Below are positions 51,975 to 60,635 of a stretch of 64,000 nt of DNA, piece by piece. Positions within the stretch are counted from its first letter, which is position 1; every line of letters starts with the position of its first letter. A model generated the notes under the pieces. The model was not told the DNA's origin. It saw only the letters and a program-made list of their open reading frames with translations, and did no database searches. The stretch is from Acuticoccus sediminis (GTDB lineage Bacteria; Pseudomonadota; Alphaproteobacteria; Rhizobiales; Amorphaceae). The stretch lies in assembly GCF_003258595.1 (NCBI RefSeq), contig NZ_QHHQ01000011.1:62001-126000 (forward strand), in the 5' to 3' direction. Position numbers and translations under genes: made by a program.

Positions 51975-52768
51975 GCTTCGTGGACATCGAACGGCACGGA
52001 CGCGTGGCCCTTCTGGCGCTGAACAGCCCGGCCGACCGCAATGCGCTCTCGCGGCAGGACCAGTGCGACGCGCTCGCCGAGGCGCTCCACGAGGTCAACG
52101 CCGAGCAGGACGTGCACGTTGCCGTCCTCACCGGGCGCGGGCCCGCGTTCTGCGCCGGCGGCAACGTCAAGGACATGCGCACGAAGGCGGGCTTCATGGC
52201 CGGGACGCCGACGGAGATGGAGCGGGCCTACCGACGTGGCCTGCATCGCATCCCCCTGGCCTTCCAGGCGCTCGAGGTGCCGGTGATCGCCGCCGTCAAC
52301 GGCCCCGCGATGGGGGCGGGGTTGGATATCGCGGCCATGTGCGACCTGAGGATCGCCTCCACCGAGGCGCGCTTCGCCGAGGTCTTCGTGCGCCTCGGGA
52401 TCATCTCGGGGATCGGCGGGGCGTGGTTCCTGCCGCGGGTTCTGGGGCCGGCGCGCGCGGCCGAGCTCGCCTTCACCGGGCGTGTGCTCGACGCCGGGAC
52501 CGCGCTCCAATGGGGTCTCGTCTCGGAAGTGACCGAGCCGGGCGCGCTTCTCGACCGCGCCCTCACGCTTGCCGGCGAAATGGCGCAGCACTCCGGCGTC
52601 GCGCTGCGCTACTACAAGCGCCTCATCCGCATGGGTACGCAGCAGGATCTCGCGACCGCCCTCGACGCGACGGCGGCGCTCCAGGTGCTCGCCCATTCCA
52701 CCCCCGAGCACGAGGCGGCCGTGGACGCGATGCTGTCGCGCATGAGCCGGCGGGAGTCGGCCTCGTGA
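51971..52768 (+). CDS. Enoyl-CoA hydratase/isomerase family protein
   Basis: A 265-residue crotonase-fold enzyme. The oxyanion-hole motifs are AFCAGGNVKDM near residue 60 and NGPAMGAGLDIAAMCDLRIAS near 112-132. The Glu at the second catalytic position lies in the segment FAEVFVRLGIISGIGGAW, which departs from the classical hydratase pattern at some positions. It probably hydrates or isomerises the CoA ester produced by the upstream transferase. Start and stop overlap both neighbours. Confidence 0.88.
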   Translation: MSFVDIERHGRVALLALNSPADRNALSRQDQCDALAEALHEVNAEQDVHVAVLTGRGPAFCAGGNVKDMRTKAGFMAGTPTEMERAYRRGLHRIPLAFQALEVPVIAAVNGPAMGAGLDIAAMCDLRIASTEARFAEVFVRLGIISGIGGAWFLPRVLGPARAAELAFTGRVLDAGTALQWGLVSEVTEPGALLDRALTLAGEMAQHSGVALRYYKRLIRMGTQQDLATALDATAALQVLAHSTPEHEAAVDAMLSRMSRRESAS

Positions 52769-53310
52769 GCGCGCTCGGCAATCTTCTCGTCCGCCTCGAG
52801 CGGCTGTCCGTCATCCTCGGCTGCATCGCGCTGTTTTCGATGATGGTTCTCATCACCGCCGACGTCGCCCTGCGCTATGGGCTGAACCGGCCGTTCGTGT
52901 TCACCCGCGACGTCGTCGGGCTCTACCTGATGCCGGCGGTCTTCTTCCTCGTGCTGTCCGACAGCTTGCGCGACGGCGCGCAGATCCGCGTCACGCTCCT
53001 GCGCGACGTGATGGGGAAGCGGATGCGCGCGGTCGCCGACGTGATCGGCGATCTCCCGGCGCTCGCGGCCTTCGCGGTCATCCTCTATGGCAGCGTATGG
53101 CAGGGCATCGAAGCGTTCGCGCGCGACGAGGTGGTGGCCGGATCGATCCCGTGGCGGGTGTGGCCGTCCTTCGCGCTCGTGGCGGCGGGCACGCTGATGC
53201 TCATCGTCCGCCTCGCGGCGACGACGGTCCGCGCCATCGCCGCGCCCGATGCCGTGCATGAGGGTACGACGGATGCCGGCGCCGTCGAGGCGCTGGAGGT
53301 GACGCGATGA
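52765..53310 (+). CDS. dctQ: TRAP transporter small permease (DctQ), system 2
   Basis: A 181-residue four-helix inner-membrane protein. ADVALRYGLNRPFVFTRDVVGLYLMPAVFFL lies near residues 29-60. GTG at 52765 overlaps the hydratase stop, and its own stop overlaps the next ATG. It is clearly different in sequence from the first TRAP small subunit in this window. Confidence 0.87.
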   Translation: MSALGNLLVRLERLSVILGCIALFSMMVLITADVALRYGLNRPFVFTRDVVGLYLMPAVFFLVLSDSLRDGAQIRVTLLRDVMGKRMRAVADVIGDLPALAAFAVILYGSVWQGIEAFARDEVVAGSIPWRVWPSFALVAAGTLMLIVRLAATTVRAIAAPDAVHEGTTDAGAVEALEVTR

Positions 53311-54593
53311 TCACCGCCGGCATTCTCCTCTCGCTTCTGGCACTGCTTGCGATCGGCACCCCGGTCGGCTTCGCCATGCTGATCACGGGCGTTGCCGGGC
53401 TGTGGCTGACGGTCGGCTGGCAGGCGACGCTCGGCGTTCTGGAGACGACGCCGCTCGCCATCGCCGGCACGTTCGAGTTCCTGACCATCCCGCTGTTCCT
53501 GTTGATGGCCGAGTTCGTGCTGCGCAGCGGCAAGGTCGACGATCTGTTCCGTGTCACTGCCGCGTGGGTCGGGCGGGTGCGGGGCGGGCTGGGCATGGCG
53601 ACCGCGATCGCGGGTGCCGGGTTCGGGGCGATCTGCGGGACGTCGACCGCCTCGGCGGCGACGCTGTCGGCGACGAGCCTGCCGGCGATGATCCGCCAAG
53701 GCTACGCGCCGAGCTTCGCCGCCGGCGTCGTCGCGATCTCCGGCACCCTGGCGATGCTGATCCCGCCGAGCGTCGCGATGATCGTCTACGGCCTCCTCGC
53801 CAACGTGGACATCGGGCGCCTGCTCATTGCCGGAATCCTGCCCGGCCTCCTCGTGATGGCGACCATCGTCGGCACGGTCTATCTCCTCGCGCTGCGCCGG
53901 CCGCAGGACGCGCCGTCGGCCCCCTCCGTCGCCTTGCGCGACAGGGTGCGGATGCTCGCCCCCGTCGGGCCGATCGTGGCCCTGTTCGCGCTCGTCACGG
54001 CGGTGATCTATCTCGGCCTCGCGACACCGACGGAGGCGGCCGCGGTCGGCGCGTTCGGCGCCTTCATCCTGCTCGCCTGGTGCGGCCGCCTCACCCGGCG
54101 CAACGTCGTCGACGCGCTGCGCCGCGCCGCGCACGGCAGCGCGATGATCCTCGTCATCCTGCTCGGCGCCAGCGTGTTCGGCTACTTCTTCGCGCTGACG
54201 CAGATCACGACGAGCCTCGTCGACGGGGTCGGCGCTCTCGGCCTCGCCCCCTGGCAGGTGCTCGTCATCATCCTGCTCGGATACATCGTGCTCGGCTCGT
54301 TCCTGGACCAGATCGCGATCCTGGTGCTGACCGTGCCGGTGGTGGTCCCCCTGATGCAGTCGCTCGGCTTCGACCTCGTCTGGCTCGGCGTTCTCATCAT
54401 CGTCACGGCCGAGCTCGGCATGGTGACGCCGCCCGTCGGGCTCAACTGCTTCATCGTCGCGCGCTATGCCGAGCGGCCGCTCGGCGAGGTCTTCCGCGGC
54501 GTCCTTCCACACATCGTCGCGCACCTCGTAGCGATTGCCCTTCTCATCGCGCTCCCGGGCATCACGCTGTGGCTGCCGGGGCTGATGAAATGA
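53307..54593 (+). CDS. dctM: TRAP transporter large permease (DctM), system 2
   Basis: A 428-residue inner-membrane protein with about twelve helices. GTPVGFAMLITGVAGLWL, GAICGTSTASAATLSATSLP and SGTLAMLIPPSVAMIVYGLLA are family signatures. It belongs to the TRAP system co-transcribed with CoA-transferase and enoyl-CoA hydratase. Confidence 0.92.
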   Translation: MITAGILLSLLALLAIGTPVGFAMLITGVAGLWLTVGWQATLGVLETTPLAIAGTFEFLTIPLFLLMAEFVLRSGKVDDLFRVTAAWVGRVRGGLGMATAIAGAGFGAICGTSTASAATLSATSLPAMIRQGYAPSFAAGVVAISGTLAMLIPPSVAMIVYGLLANVDIGRLLIAGILPGLLVMATIVGTVYLLALRRPQDAPSAPSVALRDRVRMLAPVGPIVALFALVTAVIYLGLATPTEAAAVGAFGAFILLAWCGRLTRRNVVDALRRAAHGSAMILVILLGASVFGYFFALTQITTSLVDGVGALGLAPWQVLVIILLGYIVLGSFLDQIAILVLTVPVVVPLMQSLGFDLVWLGVLIIVTAELGMVTPPVGLNCFIVARYAERPLGEVFRGVLPHIVAHLVAIALLIALPGITLWLPGLMK

Positions 54594-54616
54594 CTATAAA
54601 AACAGGAGGAAACATC

Positions 54617-55645
54617 ATGAAATCCATCGTTCTCGCGTGCGCCGCCGCGGCGCTCTCCACCGGCGCGCTGGCGCAGGAGGTGACGCTGCGGATGGGCGAC
54701 TCGCTGCCCGTCGGTCACGTCATCGCCGAGACCGCGACGAAGCCATTCATCGACCGGGTCGAGAGCCTGTCGAACGGGACGGTCAAGATCGACTACTTCC
54801 CGGCCGAGCAGGTCGGCAAGGCGAAGGATTTCCTGCGCCTGACGCAGGCCGGGCTGATCGACATCGGCTACATCGGACCGTCCTACGTCCCGGAAAAGAT
54901 GCCCCTTTCGGCGGTTGCCGAGCTGCCGGGCGCATCGAAGACCTCTTGCGAGGTCATGCGCACCTACTGGCGCCTTGCCCGCGAAGGCGGGTTCCTGTTC
55001 GAGAAGGAGTACCAGCCGAACGGCATCCGCCCGCTGTTCGTCGTGGCGCTGCCGCCCTACCAGCTCATCCTGGCATCGGACTCGGTGGCGTCAGTCGACG
55101 ACCTCGAGGGACAGAAGCTGCGCGCGGCTGGCGGCGCGCAGAGCCTGACGCTCGAGAAGCTCGGCATGGTGCCGGTGCGCATGGCGCCGCCGGAGATCTA
55201 CGATTCCATGTCCCGCGGGACGGTGGACGGTGCCTTGCTCGCCCTCATCAGCGTCGACAGCTACAAGCTCACGGATCTGACCAAGGCGATCACGACGGAC
55301 CAGAATTTCGGCACTATCGCGGTGGCCTACTCGATCAGCGAGCGCAAGTGGCGCACCCTTCCCGAAGCGGTTCAGAACGTCCTCGGCGAGGCCGGGGATC
55401 AGGTCGTGGAGAACGCATGCGCCGCGTTCGACGAGAAGGAGGGCGCGGCATCCAGCGCGATGAAGGCGGCCGGTGTCGGCGTCGTTTCATTCGACGAGAG
55501 CGGGACCGCGGCCCTTCAGGCTGCGAACGCGAGCATCGCCGAGGCGTGGGCGACGGAGCTCGACTCCCGCGACCAGCCGGGCCACGAGGCGCTGGCGGCC
55601 TTTCGGACCGCGCTCGACGCGGTGCGGGGCACGGCGACGCGATGA
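54617..55645 (+). CDS. dctP: TRAP transporter substrate-binding protein (DctP), system 2
   Basis: A 342-residue periplasmic binding protein. The signal peptide is short (cleavage after ALAQ, residue 19). The mature start is EVTLRMGDSLPVGHVIAETATKPF. DDLEGQKLRAAGGAQSLTLEKLG holds the expected ligand Arg. AGGAGGA lies 6 bp before the ATG. It gathers the acid that is passed to the CoA-transferase. The identity of the acid is unknown. Confidence 0.88.
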   Translation: MKSIVLACAAAALSTGALAQEVTLRMGDSLPVGHVIAETATKPFIDRVESLSNGTVKIDYFPAEQVGKAKDFLRLTQAGLIDIGYIGPSYVPEKMPLSAVAELPGASKTSCEVMRTYWRLAREGGFLFEKEYQPNGIRPLFVVALPPYQLILASDSVASVDDLEGQKLRAAGGAQSLTLEKLGMVPVRMAPPEIYDSMSRGTVDGALLALISVDSYKLTDLTKAITTDQNFGTIAVAYSISERKWRTLPEAVQNVLGEAGDQVVENACAAFDEKEGAASSAMKAAGVGVVSFDESGTAALQAANASIAEAWATELDSRDQPGHEALAAFRTALDAVRGTATR

Positions 55646-55696
55646 CGTCCGCTGCCGGCTCTCGCCCCCGGGCGAGGGCCCTTCGGCGAGGTCGGT

Positions 55697-56602
55697 TCAA
55701 ACGATCTCGCCCAGATGCTCGCGCATCCACCTCGCCTCTTCGGTCGCGCTGCGGCGGAAGTGACGCCTGAAATCGCGGCTGAACTGGGCAGCGCTCGCAT
55801 ACCCGACCCTCGCCGCGATCGCGGCGATCGGCCCCTCCTGCCGCGCGATCATCAGGCGCGCCTCGTGCAGCCGCATGGCCTTGACGTACTGGATCGGCGT
55901 GCTGCCGGTCAGGGTCTTGAAATGCGCGTGGTAGGAGGGGGCGCTCATCCCCACCTCGGCCGCGAGTTCAGTCACCGACAGACCCTCGTGATAGCATTCG
56001 CGGATCCGGGCGAGGCTCCGCACGATCCGGCCGACCGCACCACGCTGCTGGAGGGCCGCCGCCAGCGCGCCGCCCTGCGGACCGACGAGCACCCGGTAGT
56101 GCAGTTCCCGCAGGAGACCCGGTCCCAGGATCGCAAGCTCGCCCGGATCGCAGAGTGCGCGAAGGGTGCGCAGCAGCACATCCGCGACGACGGGGTCCAT
56201 GGGGCTTGAAACGAGGCTCCGCGCGGGGGAGGGCCGCGAGGCCTGCTGCCGCGCGCCCAGCTCCGTCACGATTTCGGCGGCAAGGCGCAGGTCGAAATCG
56301 AGGTAGATCGCCAGCAGCGGTCGCTCCGGGCTCGCCTGCGAGGCCATCCGGAACGCGACCGGGACCGACACGGCAAGATAATGGTCCGCGTCGTAGCGGT
56401 AGACCTCCCCTTCGAGGAATCCCTGCTTCGAGCCCTGCAGCACGAACACCGCACCGGGGCGGTAGAGCACCGGCACGTCCTCGAGGATCGCTTCCGACCT
56501 GAGCAGCCGGACGGAGTCCAGGCCGGTGGAGTTGTAGCCCGGCCGCGGAGCGAGGCGCCGGGCGAGATCGGTCAATGAAGCGGGCGCCTCACTCATGTTC
56601 AT
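55697..56602 (-). CDS. AraC-family regulator
   Basis: A 301-residue transcription factor with an N-terminal sensory domain of the AraC_N type (RLAPRPGYNSTGLDSVRLLRSE, VLYRPGAVFVLQGSKQGFL) and a C-terminal pair of HTH motifs (ELAAEVGMSAPSYHAHFKTLTGSTPIQYVKAMRLHEAR, AARVGYASAAQFSRDFRRHF). The subgroup often activates an adjacent dehydrogenase or reductase gene, here the divergent SDR at 56699. The ATG at 56602 is chosen, and a TTG at 56614 or ATG at 56596 is possible. Confidence 0.88.
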   Translation of the reverse strand: MNMSEAPASLTDLARRLAPRPGYNSTGLDSVRLLRSEAILEDVPVLYRPGAVFVLQGSKQGFLEGEVYRYDADHYLAVSVPVAFRMASQASPERPLLAIYLDFDLRLAAEIVTELGARQQASRPSPARSLVSSPMDPVVADVLLRTLRALCDPGELAILGPGLLRELHYRVLVGPQGGALAAALQQRGAVGRIVRSLARIRECYHEGLSVTELAAEVGMSAPSYHAHFKTLTGSTPIQYVKAMRLHEARLMIARQEGPIAAIAARVGYASAAQFSRDFRRHFRRSATEEARWMREHLGEIV

Positions 56603-56698
56603 AGGATCAGGCAAGAGACGTAGAGAAATCGCACTGGGTGGCGATCGATGGCGAGAGCATCTGTCAATCCAGACGAATGATCAAGACGAGACTGATTC

Positions 56699-57526
56699 AT
56701 GTCAGGAAAGACCTTCTTCATCACCGGCGCCAACTCCGGATTCGGCTTTGCCATCGCCGAGGCGGCCGCCTCGGCGGGTCATACGGTCATCGGCACCGTC
56801 CGTTCGGAGGCTGCGCGGGAGTCGTTGCTGGAGCGCCTGCCGCAGGTCCGCGCGATCCTGTGCGACGTGACCGAGTTCGACCGCATCCCCGCCATCGTCG
56901 CGCAGGCCGAGCAGGAGCACGGCGCGGTGGACGTACTGATCAACAACGCCGGCTACGGCCACGAGGGCGTGCTCGAGGAATCGCCCCTGGACGAGATGCG
57001 TCGGCAGTTCGACGTGAACGTGTTCGGCGCCGTGGCCGTCGCCAAGGCCTTCCTGCCGCGCTTCCGCGAGCGGCGCGGCGGCTTCATCGTCAACGTCACG
57101 TCGATGGGCGGAATGATCACCATGCCGGGGATCGCCTACTACTGCGGGAGCAAATTCGCGCTGCAGGGCATCTCCGAGGTGATGCGCGCGGAAATGGCGC
57201 CCTTCGGCGTGCGCGTGACCGCGCTCTGCCCCGGCTCGTTCCGCACCGACTGGGCGGGGCGCTCCATGGTGCGGACCGAGCGTTCGATCCCGGACTACGA
57301 CGCCCTCTTCGATCCCATCCGCGCGGCGCGCCAGGAGAAGAGCGGCAAGCAGCTCGGCGATCCCGAGAAGCTGGCAGCCGCGGTCCTGACGCTCGTCGCG
57401 TCCGACGATCCCCCGCCGCAACTGCTGCTCGGAAGCGATGCGCTGACGCTGGTGAGGGACCGGATCGAACGCATGAAGCAGGAGCTCTCGGACTGGGAGG
57501 CGCTGACCCGCTCCACCGACGGCTGA
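56699..57526 (+). CDS. SDR-family oxidoreductase, AraC-linked
   Basis: A 275-residue cytoplasmic SDR. The cofactor motif is TGANSGFG near residues 8-15, NNAGYGHEG lies near 81, the catalytic Ser is in NVTSMGG and the YxxxK motif reads YYCGSKFAL. The family end lies in a longer C-terminal tail. This type (oxidoreductase of 270-280 residues) is frequent next to AraC regulators. It is the likely target of the divergent AraC gene. Substrate unknown. Confidence 0.88.
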   Translation: MSGKTFFITGANSGFGFAIAEAAASAGHTVIGTVRSEAARESLLERLPQVRAILCDVTEFDRIPAIVAQAEQEHGAVDVLINNAGYGHEGVLEESPLDEMRRQFDVNVFGAVAVAKAFLPRFRERRGGFIVNVTSMGGMITMPGIAYYCGSKFALQGISEVMRAEMAPFGVRVTALCPGSFRTDWAGRSMVRTERSIPDYDALFDPIRAARQEKSGKQLGDPEKLAAAVLTLVASDDPPPQLLLGSDALTLVRDRIERMKQELSDWEALTRSTDG

Positions 57527-57563
57527 AGGGGAGCGGCGAACCGAGGGCGTGGTGCGTGCCGGC

Positions 57564-58373
57564 CTAGAGGCCCGGCCACATTCCGCCATCGAGCCGCAGG
57601 TTCGACCCGGTGATGTAGCTGGCGCGGGGGCTGACGAGGAAGGCGACGGCGTCGGCGATCTCCTCGAGCGTGCCGCACCGCCCGGCGGGAACCTGAGCGA
57701 ACAGCGGCAGAGCCGTTCGTTCGATGTCCGGCCACGACGCGTCCCGCGCGAGCCCCTGGTTCGCCGCCGCGGTCCGGAACGCCTCCTCGAGGCTGGTGCT
57801 GTGGATCGTCCCGGGCGAAACGGTGTTTGCGGTGATGCCGTCCTTCGCGACGGCCTTGGCGAGCGAAGCGGTCATCGCGATCATCGCGGCCTTGGCCGCC
57901 GCGTAGTCCGGCCGATTGGACGGCGGCATCAACGCGGCGAGGCTGGAGATGTTGAGGATCCGTCCCCACTTCGCCGCCCGCATGCCCGGCAGGAGCGGGG
58001 TGGTGACCCGGACGGCCGCGAGGACGTTGCGGTCGTAGCCCGTCGCCCACGTGTCCGGGCGCGTCGTGGTCCAGTCTTCCGTCCGTCCGGAGCCGCCCGC
58101 GTTGTTGACCACGATCCCGACCGGCTTCGCGAACGCCTGTGCGCTGGCGACAAGGCGGTCGACCGCGTCGTCGTCCGTCAGGTCGCCAAGGACGGCATAA
58201 GCGCGTCCACCCTCGGCGACAATGGAGTGCGCGACGTCCTCGGTCTTCGTCTTGTCACGGCCGTGGACGATCACGACGGCGCCTTCGCGCGCCAGTCCTC
58301 GGGCGACGGCTTCGCCGATGCCCTTGCTGCTGCCCGTGACGAGCGCCACGCGCCCGTCGAGTTTCAAATCCAT
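57564..58373 (-). CDS. SDR-family oxidoreductase (FabG-like), HxlR-linked
   Basis: A 269-residue cytoplasmic SDR of the 3-oxoacyl-ACP reductase-like type. GSSKGIGEAVARGLA carries the glycine motif near residue 13. VNNAGGSGRT, the Ser of NISSLAAL and the YAAAK motif (PDYAAAKAAM) complete the active site. The C-terminus SPRASYITGSNLRLDGGMWPGL matches family members. It is divergent from the HxlR gene with a palindromic 44-bp intergenic region. Substrate unknown. Confidence 0.9.
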   Translation of the reverse strand: MDLKLDGRVALVTGSSKGIGEAVARGLAREGAVVIVHGRDKTKTEDVAHSIVAEGGRAYAVLGDLTDDDAVDRLVASAQAFAKPVGIVVNNAGGSGRTEDWTTTRPDTWATGYDRNVLAAVRVTTPLLPGMRAAKWGRILNISSLAALMPPSNRPDYAAAKAAMIAMTASLAKAVAKDGITANTVSPGTIHSTSLEEAFRTAAANQGLARDASWPDIERTALPLFAQVPAGRCGTLEEIADAVAFLVSPRASYITGSNLRLDGGMWPGL

Positions 58374-58382
58374 CGCGCAGGT

Positions 58383-58409
58383 CCCATTTTGATCCCGGGA
58401 TTTGATGGG
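58383..58409. promoter_or_regulatory. Imperfect palindrome between SDR and HxlR genes
   Basis: CCCATTTTGATCCC (58383-58396) faces GGGATTTGATGGG (58397-58409). The arms CCCAT...ATCCC and GGGAT...ATGGG mirror each other. The gap is only 44 bp, so this likely is the HxlR operator for both divergent genes. Confidence 0.6.
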
Positions 58410-58417
58410 GGCATGCG

Positions 58418-58888
58418 GTGAGCGAGGCAATTACGCACTTAAAGGTGCCTATGGACCCGGAAATAAGGCTCGATTGTCTCGGCCCGGACGGCTCGGTTGC
58501 TCACGTGAGCCGGGTGCTGCGGTCCATCAGTGGGCGATGGAAACTGCATATCTTGTTTCGTCTGTTCGCCGAGCCCACCATGCGCAACGCGCAGTTGCTG
58601 AAAGACATCCCGAATATTTCGCAGAAGATGTTGACGCAGCACCTGAGGGAGCTCGAGAACGACGGACTGGTGGCGAGGCGCGACTTCGACGAGCGGCCGC
58701 CGCGGGTCGAATACGAGCTGACGCGTTCGGGCCGCGCCCTTACCCCGGTCCTGATCTCGGTGAGAGGGAATTCTCCCGCCTGCATCTCGAGGACAGGGAC
58801 CGGATTACAGATTGACCGGGCGTGCCGTTCCGGCGCGCCTTCGCGCGGGGCGCGGCGATGGCATCAGATGCCGGCGTACCACTGGTAG
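58418..58888 (+). CDS. HxlR-family regulator, possibly frameshifted near its end
   Basis: A winged-helix transcription factor of the HxlR family, 156 residues as read. The conserved core is present: GRWKLHILFRLF, PNISQKMLTQHLRELENDGLVAR, RVEYELTRSGRALTPVL (to about residue 113). After that the protein becomes atypical and reads past the end of the convergent gene. A shifted frame after about 58760 gives LGEREFSRLHLEDRDRITD and stops at 58815, closer to normal HxlR length and avoiding the 25-bp overlap. A small deletion or sequencing error is suspected. GTG at 58418 is the probable start. It likely regulates the divergent SDR. Confidence 0.8.
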   Translation: MSEAITHLKVPMDPEIRLDCLGPDGSVAHVSRVLRSISGRWKLHILFRLFAEPTMRNAQLLKDIPNISQKMLTQHLRELENDGLVARRDFDERPPRVEYELTRSGRALTPVLISVRGNSPACISRTGTGLQIDRACRSGAPSRGARRWHQMPAYHW

Positions 58889-59643
58889 CCCCGATCTTCC
58901 CAATAGCCGCCGTTGCCGCCCCACAGGTCCTTCAGGCTTTGGACGAGCTCGATGCGCATGAGATATTTGGCGTGCTTGTAGCCGAGCTGCCGTTCGACCC
59001 GCAGGCGCAGCGGTGCGCCGTGGCCGACCGACAGGTCCGCGCCGTTCATGGCGTAGGCGAGGATGGTCTGCGGGTGGAAGGCGTCGACGAGGTCGATGCT
59101 CTCATAGTATCGGCCGCTGCCGTCGAACGTCAGCTCCAGTTCGTCGGCACAGTGGAAGACGGCGAAGCGTGCATTCGGCATCAGCCCCACCGCACCGAGG
59201 ATCGTGGCGAGCGGCACGCCCGTCCACTGGCCGATCGCGCTCCAACCCTCGACGCAGTCGTGCCGGGTGATCTGCGTGCGCGCGGGCAGCGCCTTGAGAT
59301 CGGCCAGGGAGAACGCCCCCGGCCGCTGCACCAGGCCATCCACCTTCAGCCGCCAGTGCGCGAAGCCGTCGGCCTCCAGGGCCGCATACTCCTCGCTCCC
59401 CGGCCGGCTGGTGCCGTTGACGCGGAAGGATGGCGATATGTCCGTTGCCTGGAACTCGCGTGCGAGCGCGTTGCGGCCGAGCAGGAGGCGCTGCACCCGC
59501 ATGGTCAACGTCTCGGCTGAACGCAGCACCGTATCGACGTCGGCATTCTGGCCGAGCGGATCGCAGCCGCTCAGCGGCAGCGCCGCGGCGGCGGCCGCTC
59601 CGCCCGCGAGAAGGCGGCGACGCGTCAGGGCATGGCCGGTCAT
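58864..59643 (-). CDS. Molybdopterin-dependent oxidoreductase (sulfite oxidase/MsrP-like), Tat lipoprotein
   Basis: A 259-residue exported molybdoenzyme. The leader has the twin arginine (LTRRRLLAGG) and a lipobox-like LPLSGC at 22-27, so it may be a Tat-exported lipoprotein. The Mo-ligand cysteine is Cys130 in TRHDCVEGWSAIGQWTGVPL. GAPLRLRVERQLGYKHAKYL near the end is conserved in sulfite-oxidase-family enzymes. Its start overlaps the cytochrome b gene stop by 4 bp, the usual pairing of periplasmic oxidoreductase and membrane electron donor, as for MsrP/MsrQ. Substrate not deduced. Confidence 0.9.
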   Translation of the reverse strand: MTGHALTRRRLLAGGAAAAAALPLSGCDPLGQNADVDTVLRSAETLTMRVQRLLLGRNALAREFQATDISPSFRVNGTSRPGSEEYAALEADGFAHWRLKVDGLVQRPGAFSLADLKALPARTQITRHDCVEGWSAIGQWTGVPLATILGAVGLMPNARFAVFHCADELELTFDGSGRYYESIDLVDAFHPQTILAYAMNGADLSVGHGAPLRLRVERQLGYKHAKYLMRIELVQSLKDLWGGNGGYWEDRGYQWYAGI

Positions 59644-60545
59644 CGGTCGGATCCTTTCTCGCGGATGGCGTAGCGTCCGGTGATCATGGAGCGCAGGTTG
59701 TTGAGGGGGCCGGAAAGAACGACCATCGCGACATGCACGAGGACGAACAGGACCACGAGCGAGGCCGTGATGAAGTGGATCGTCCGGGCCGATTGACGTC
59801 CGCCGAAGATGTCGAGGAGCACTGGGAAGGCGGCGTCCATGGCCGGCGACATCGTCAGTCCGGTCACGACCATCAGCGGGAGCAGCACGAAGATGACCGC
59901 GAGGTAGGAGATCTTCTGGAGCCCGTTGTAGCGCCGTGCCTCATCGCCCTGCGGAAAGCGCAGGCGTGCGTGGTCGAGGATCTCCCGCCAGAGATGCCGC
60001 GGGGTCAGCTGGTCACGGTCCGGGGCCAGGTCCCGCGCGACATGGCGGCTCAGCACCCCGGCGAGAAGATAGACGAGGCCGTTGGCCACGAAGAGCCACG
60101 CGAAGAAGAAGTGCCACCGTCGTCCCGTGGCAAGGTCCTGATAGGACGGTATGGTGAGCCACGCCGGAAACGCGCGTGCCACCGGCCTGCCGTCCAAGGT
60201 CGACAATCCGAGCACGCCGGTCGTCGGCAAAGTGACGGATCCGACGCGGACGACGCCGCGGGTCCCGCTCGGGCCGCTTTCGGCGCCGATCGACAGGACC
60301 GCGGGATCGCCGTCGGCGCCGTATCGACCCCAGTAGAGCTCCGGGTGCGCGTTGAAGATCTGCAGCCCGCTCAGGAGCAGGAGCGCGATGCAGAGAGCAT
60401 TGACCCAGTGCGTCAGGCGTGTGGCGATCGAATGCCGCTTTATGAGAGTGCTCCGCGCGGGCTTCGGCCCGTTTGCTGTCCGCTCGAACATGAGACGGCT
60501 CCCATCTGTGGGTTGGTGACTGTCGTCGGGTCCCGCTTCCGCCAT
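59640..60545 (-). CDS. Membrane cytochrome b (b561-type) subunit
   Basis: An approximately 301-residue inner-membrane cytochrome b. Hydrophobic segments hold haem-ligand histidines: HSIATRLTHWVNALCIALLLLSG, WHFFFAWLFVANGLVYLLAG, and IHFITASLVVLFVLVHVAMV near the end. A periplasmic insert separates the first and second helices. It would pass quinol electrons to the adjacent Mo protein. The ATG at 60545 is chosen because AAGGGAT precedes it. ATG at 60491 is possible. A perfect 24-bp palindrome lies upstream. Confidence 0.85.
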   Translation of the reverse strand: MAEAGPDDSHQPTDGSRLMFERTANGPKPARSTLIKRHSIATRLTHWVNALCIALLLLSGLQIFNAHPELYWGRYGADGDPAVLSIGAESGPSGTRGVVRVGSVTLPTTGVLGLSTLDGRPVARAFPAWLTIPSYQDLATGRRWHFFFAWLFVANGLVYLLAGVLSRHVARDLAPDRDQLTPRHLWREILDHARLRFPQGDEARRYNGLQKISYLAVIFVLLPLMVVTGLTMSPAMDAAFPVLLDIFGGRQSARTIHFITASLVVLFVLVHVAMVVLSGPLNNLRSMITGRYAIREKGSDR

Positions 60546-60603
60546 TGCCGATCCCTTTTCGACGCGGTGCCGCCCACGCTCGGGGCGTCGGGACACAGGT
60601 GAA

Positions 60604-60627
60604 GGAGCCGGCCGCGCGGCCGGCTCC
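60604..60627. repeat. Perfect 24-bp palindrome between operon genes
   Basis: GGAGCCGGCCGC followed immediately by GCGGCCGGCTCC, between the exported-protein gene and the cytochrome b gene on the minus strand. It can form a hairpin in RNA and may reduce read-through or protect the first message. Confidence 0.6.
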
Positions 60628-60635
60628 CCGCTCCG

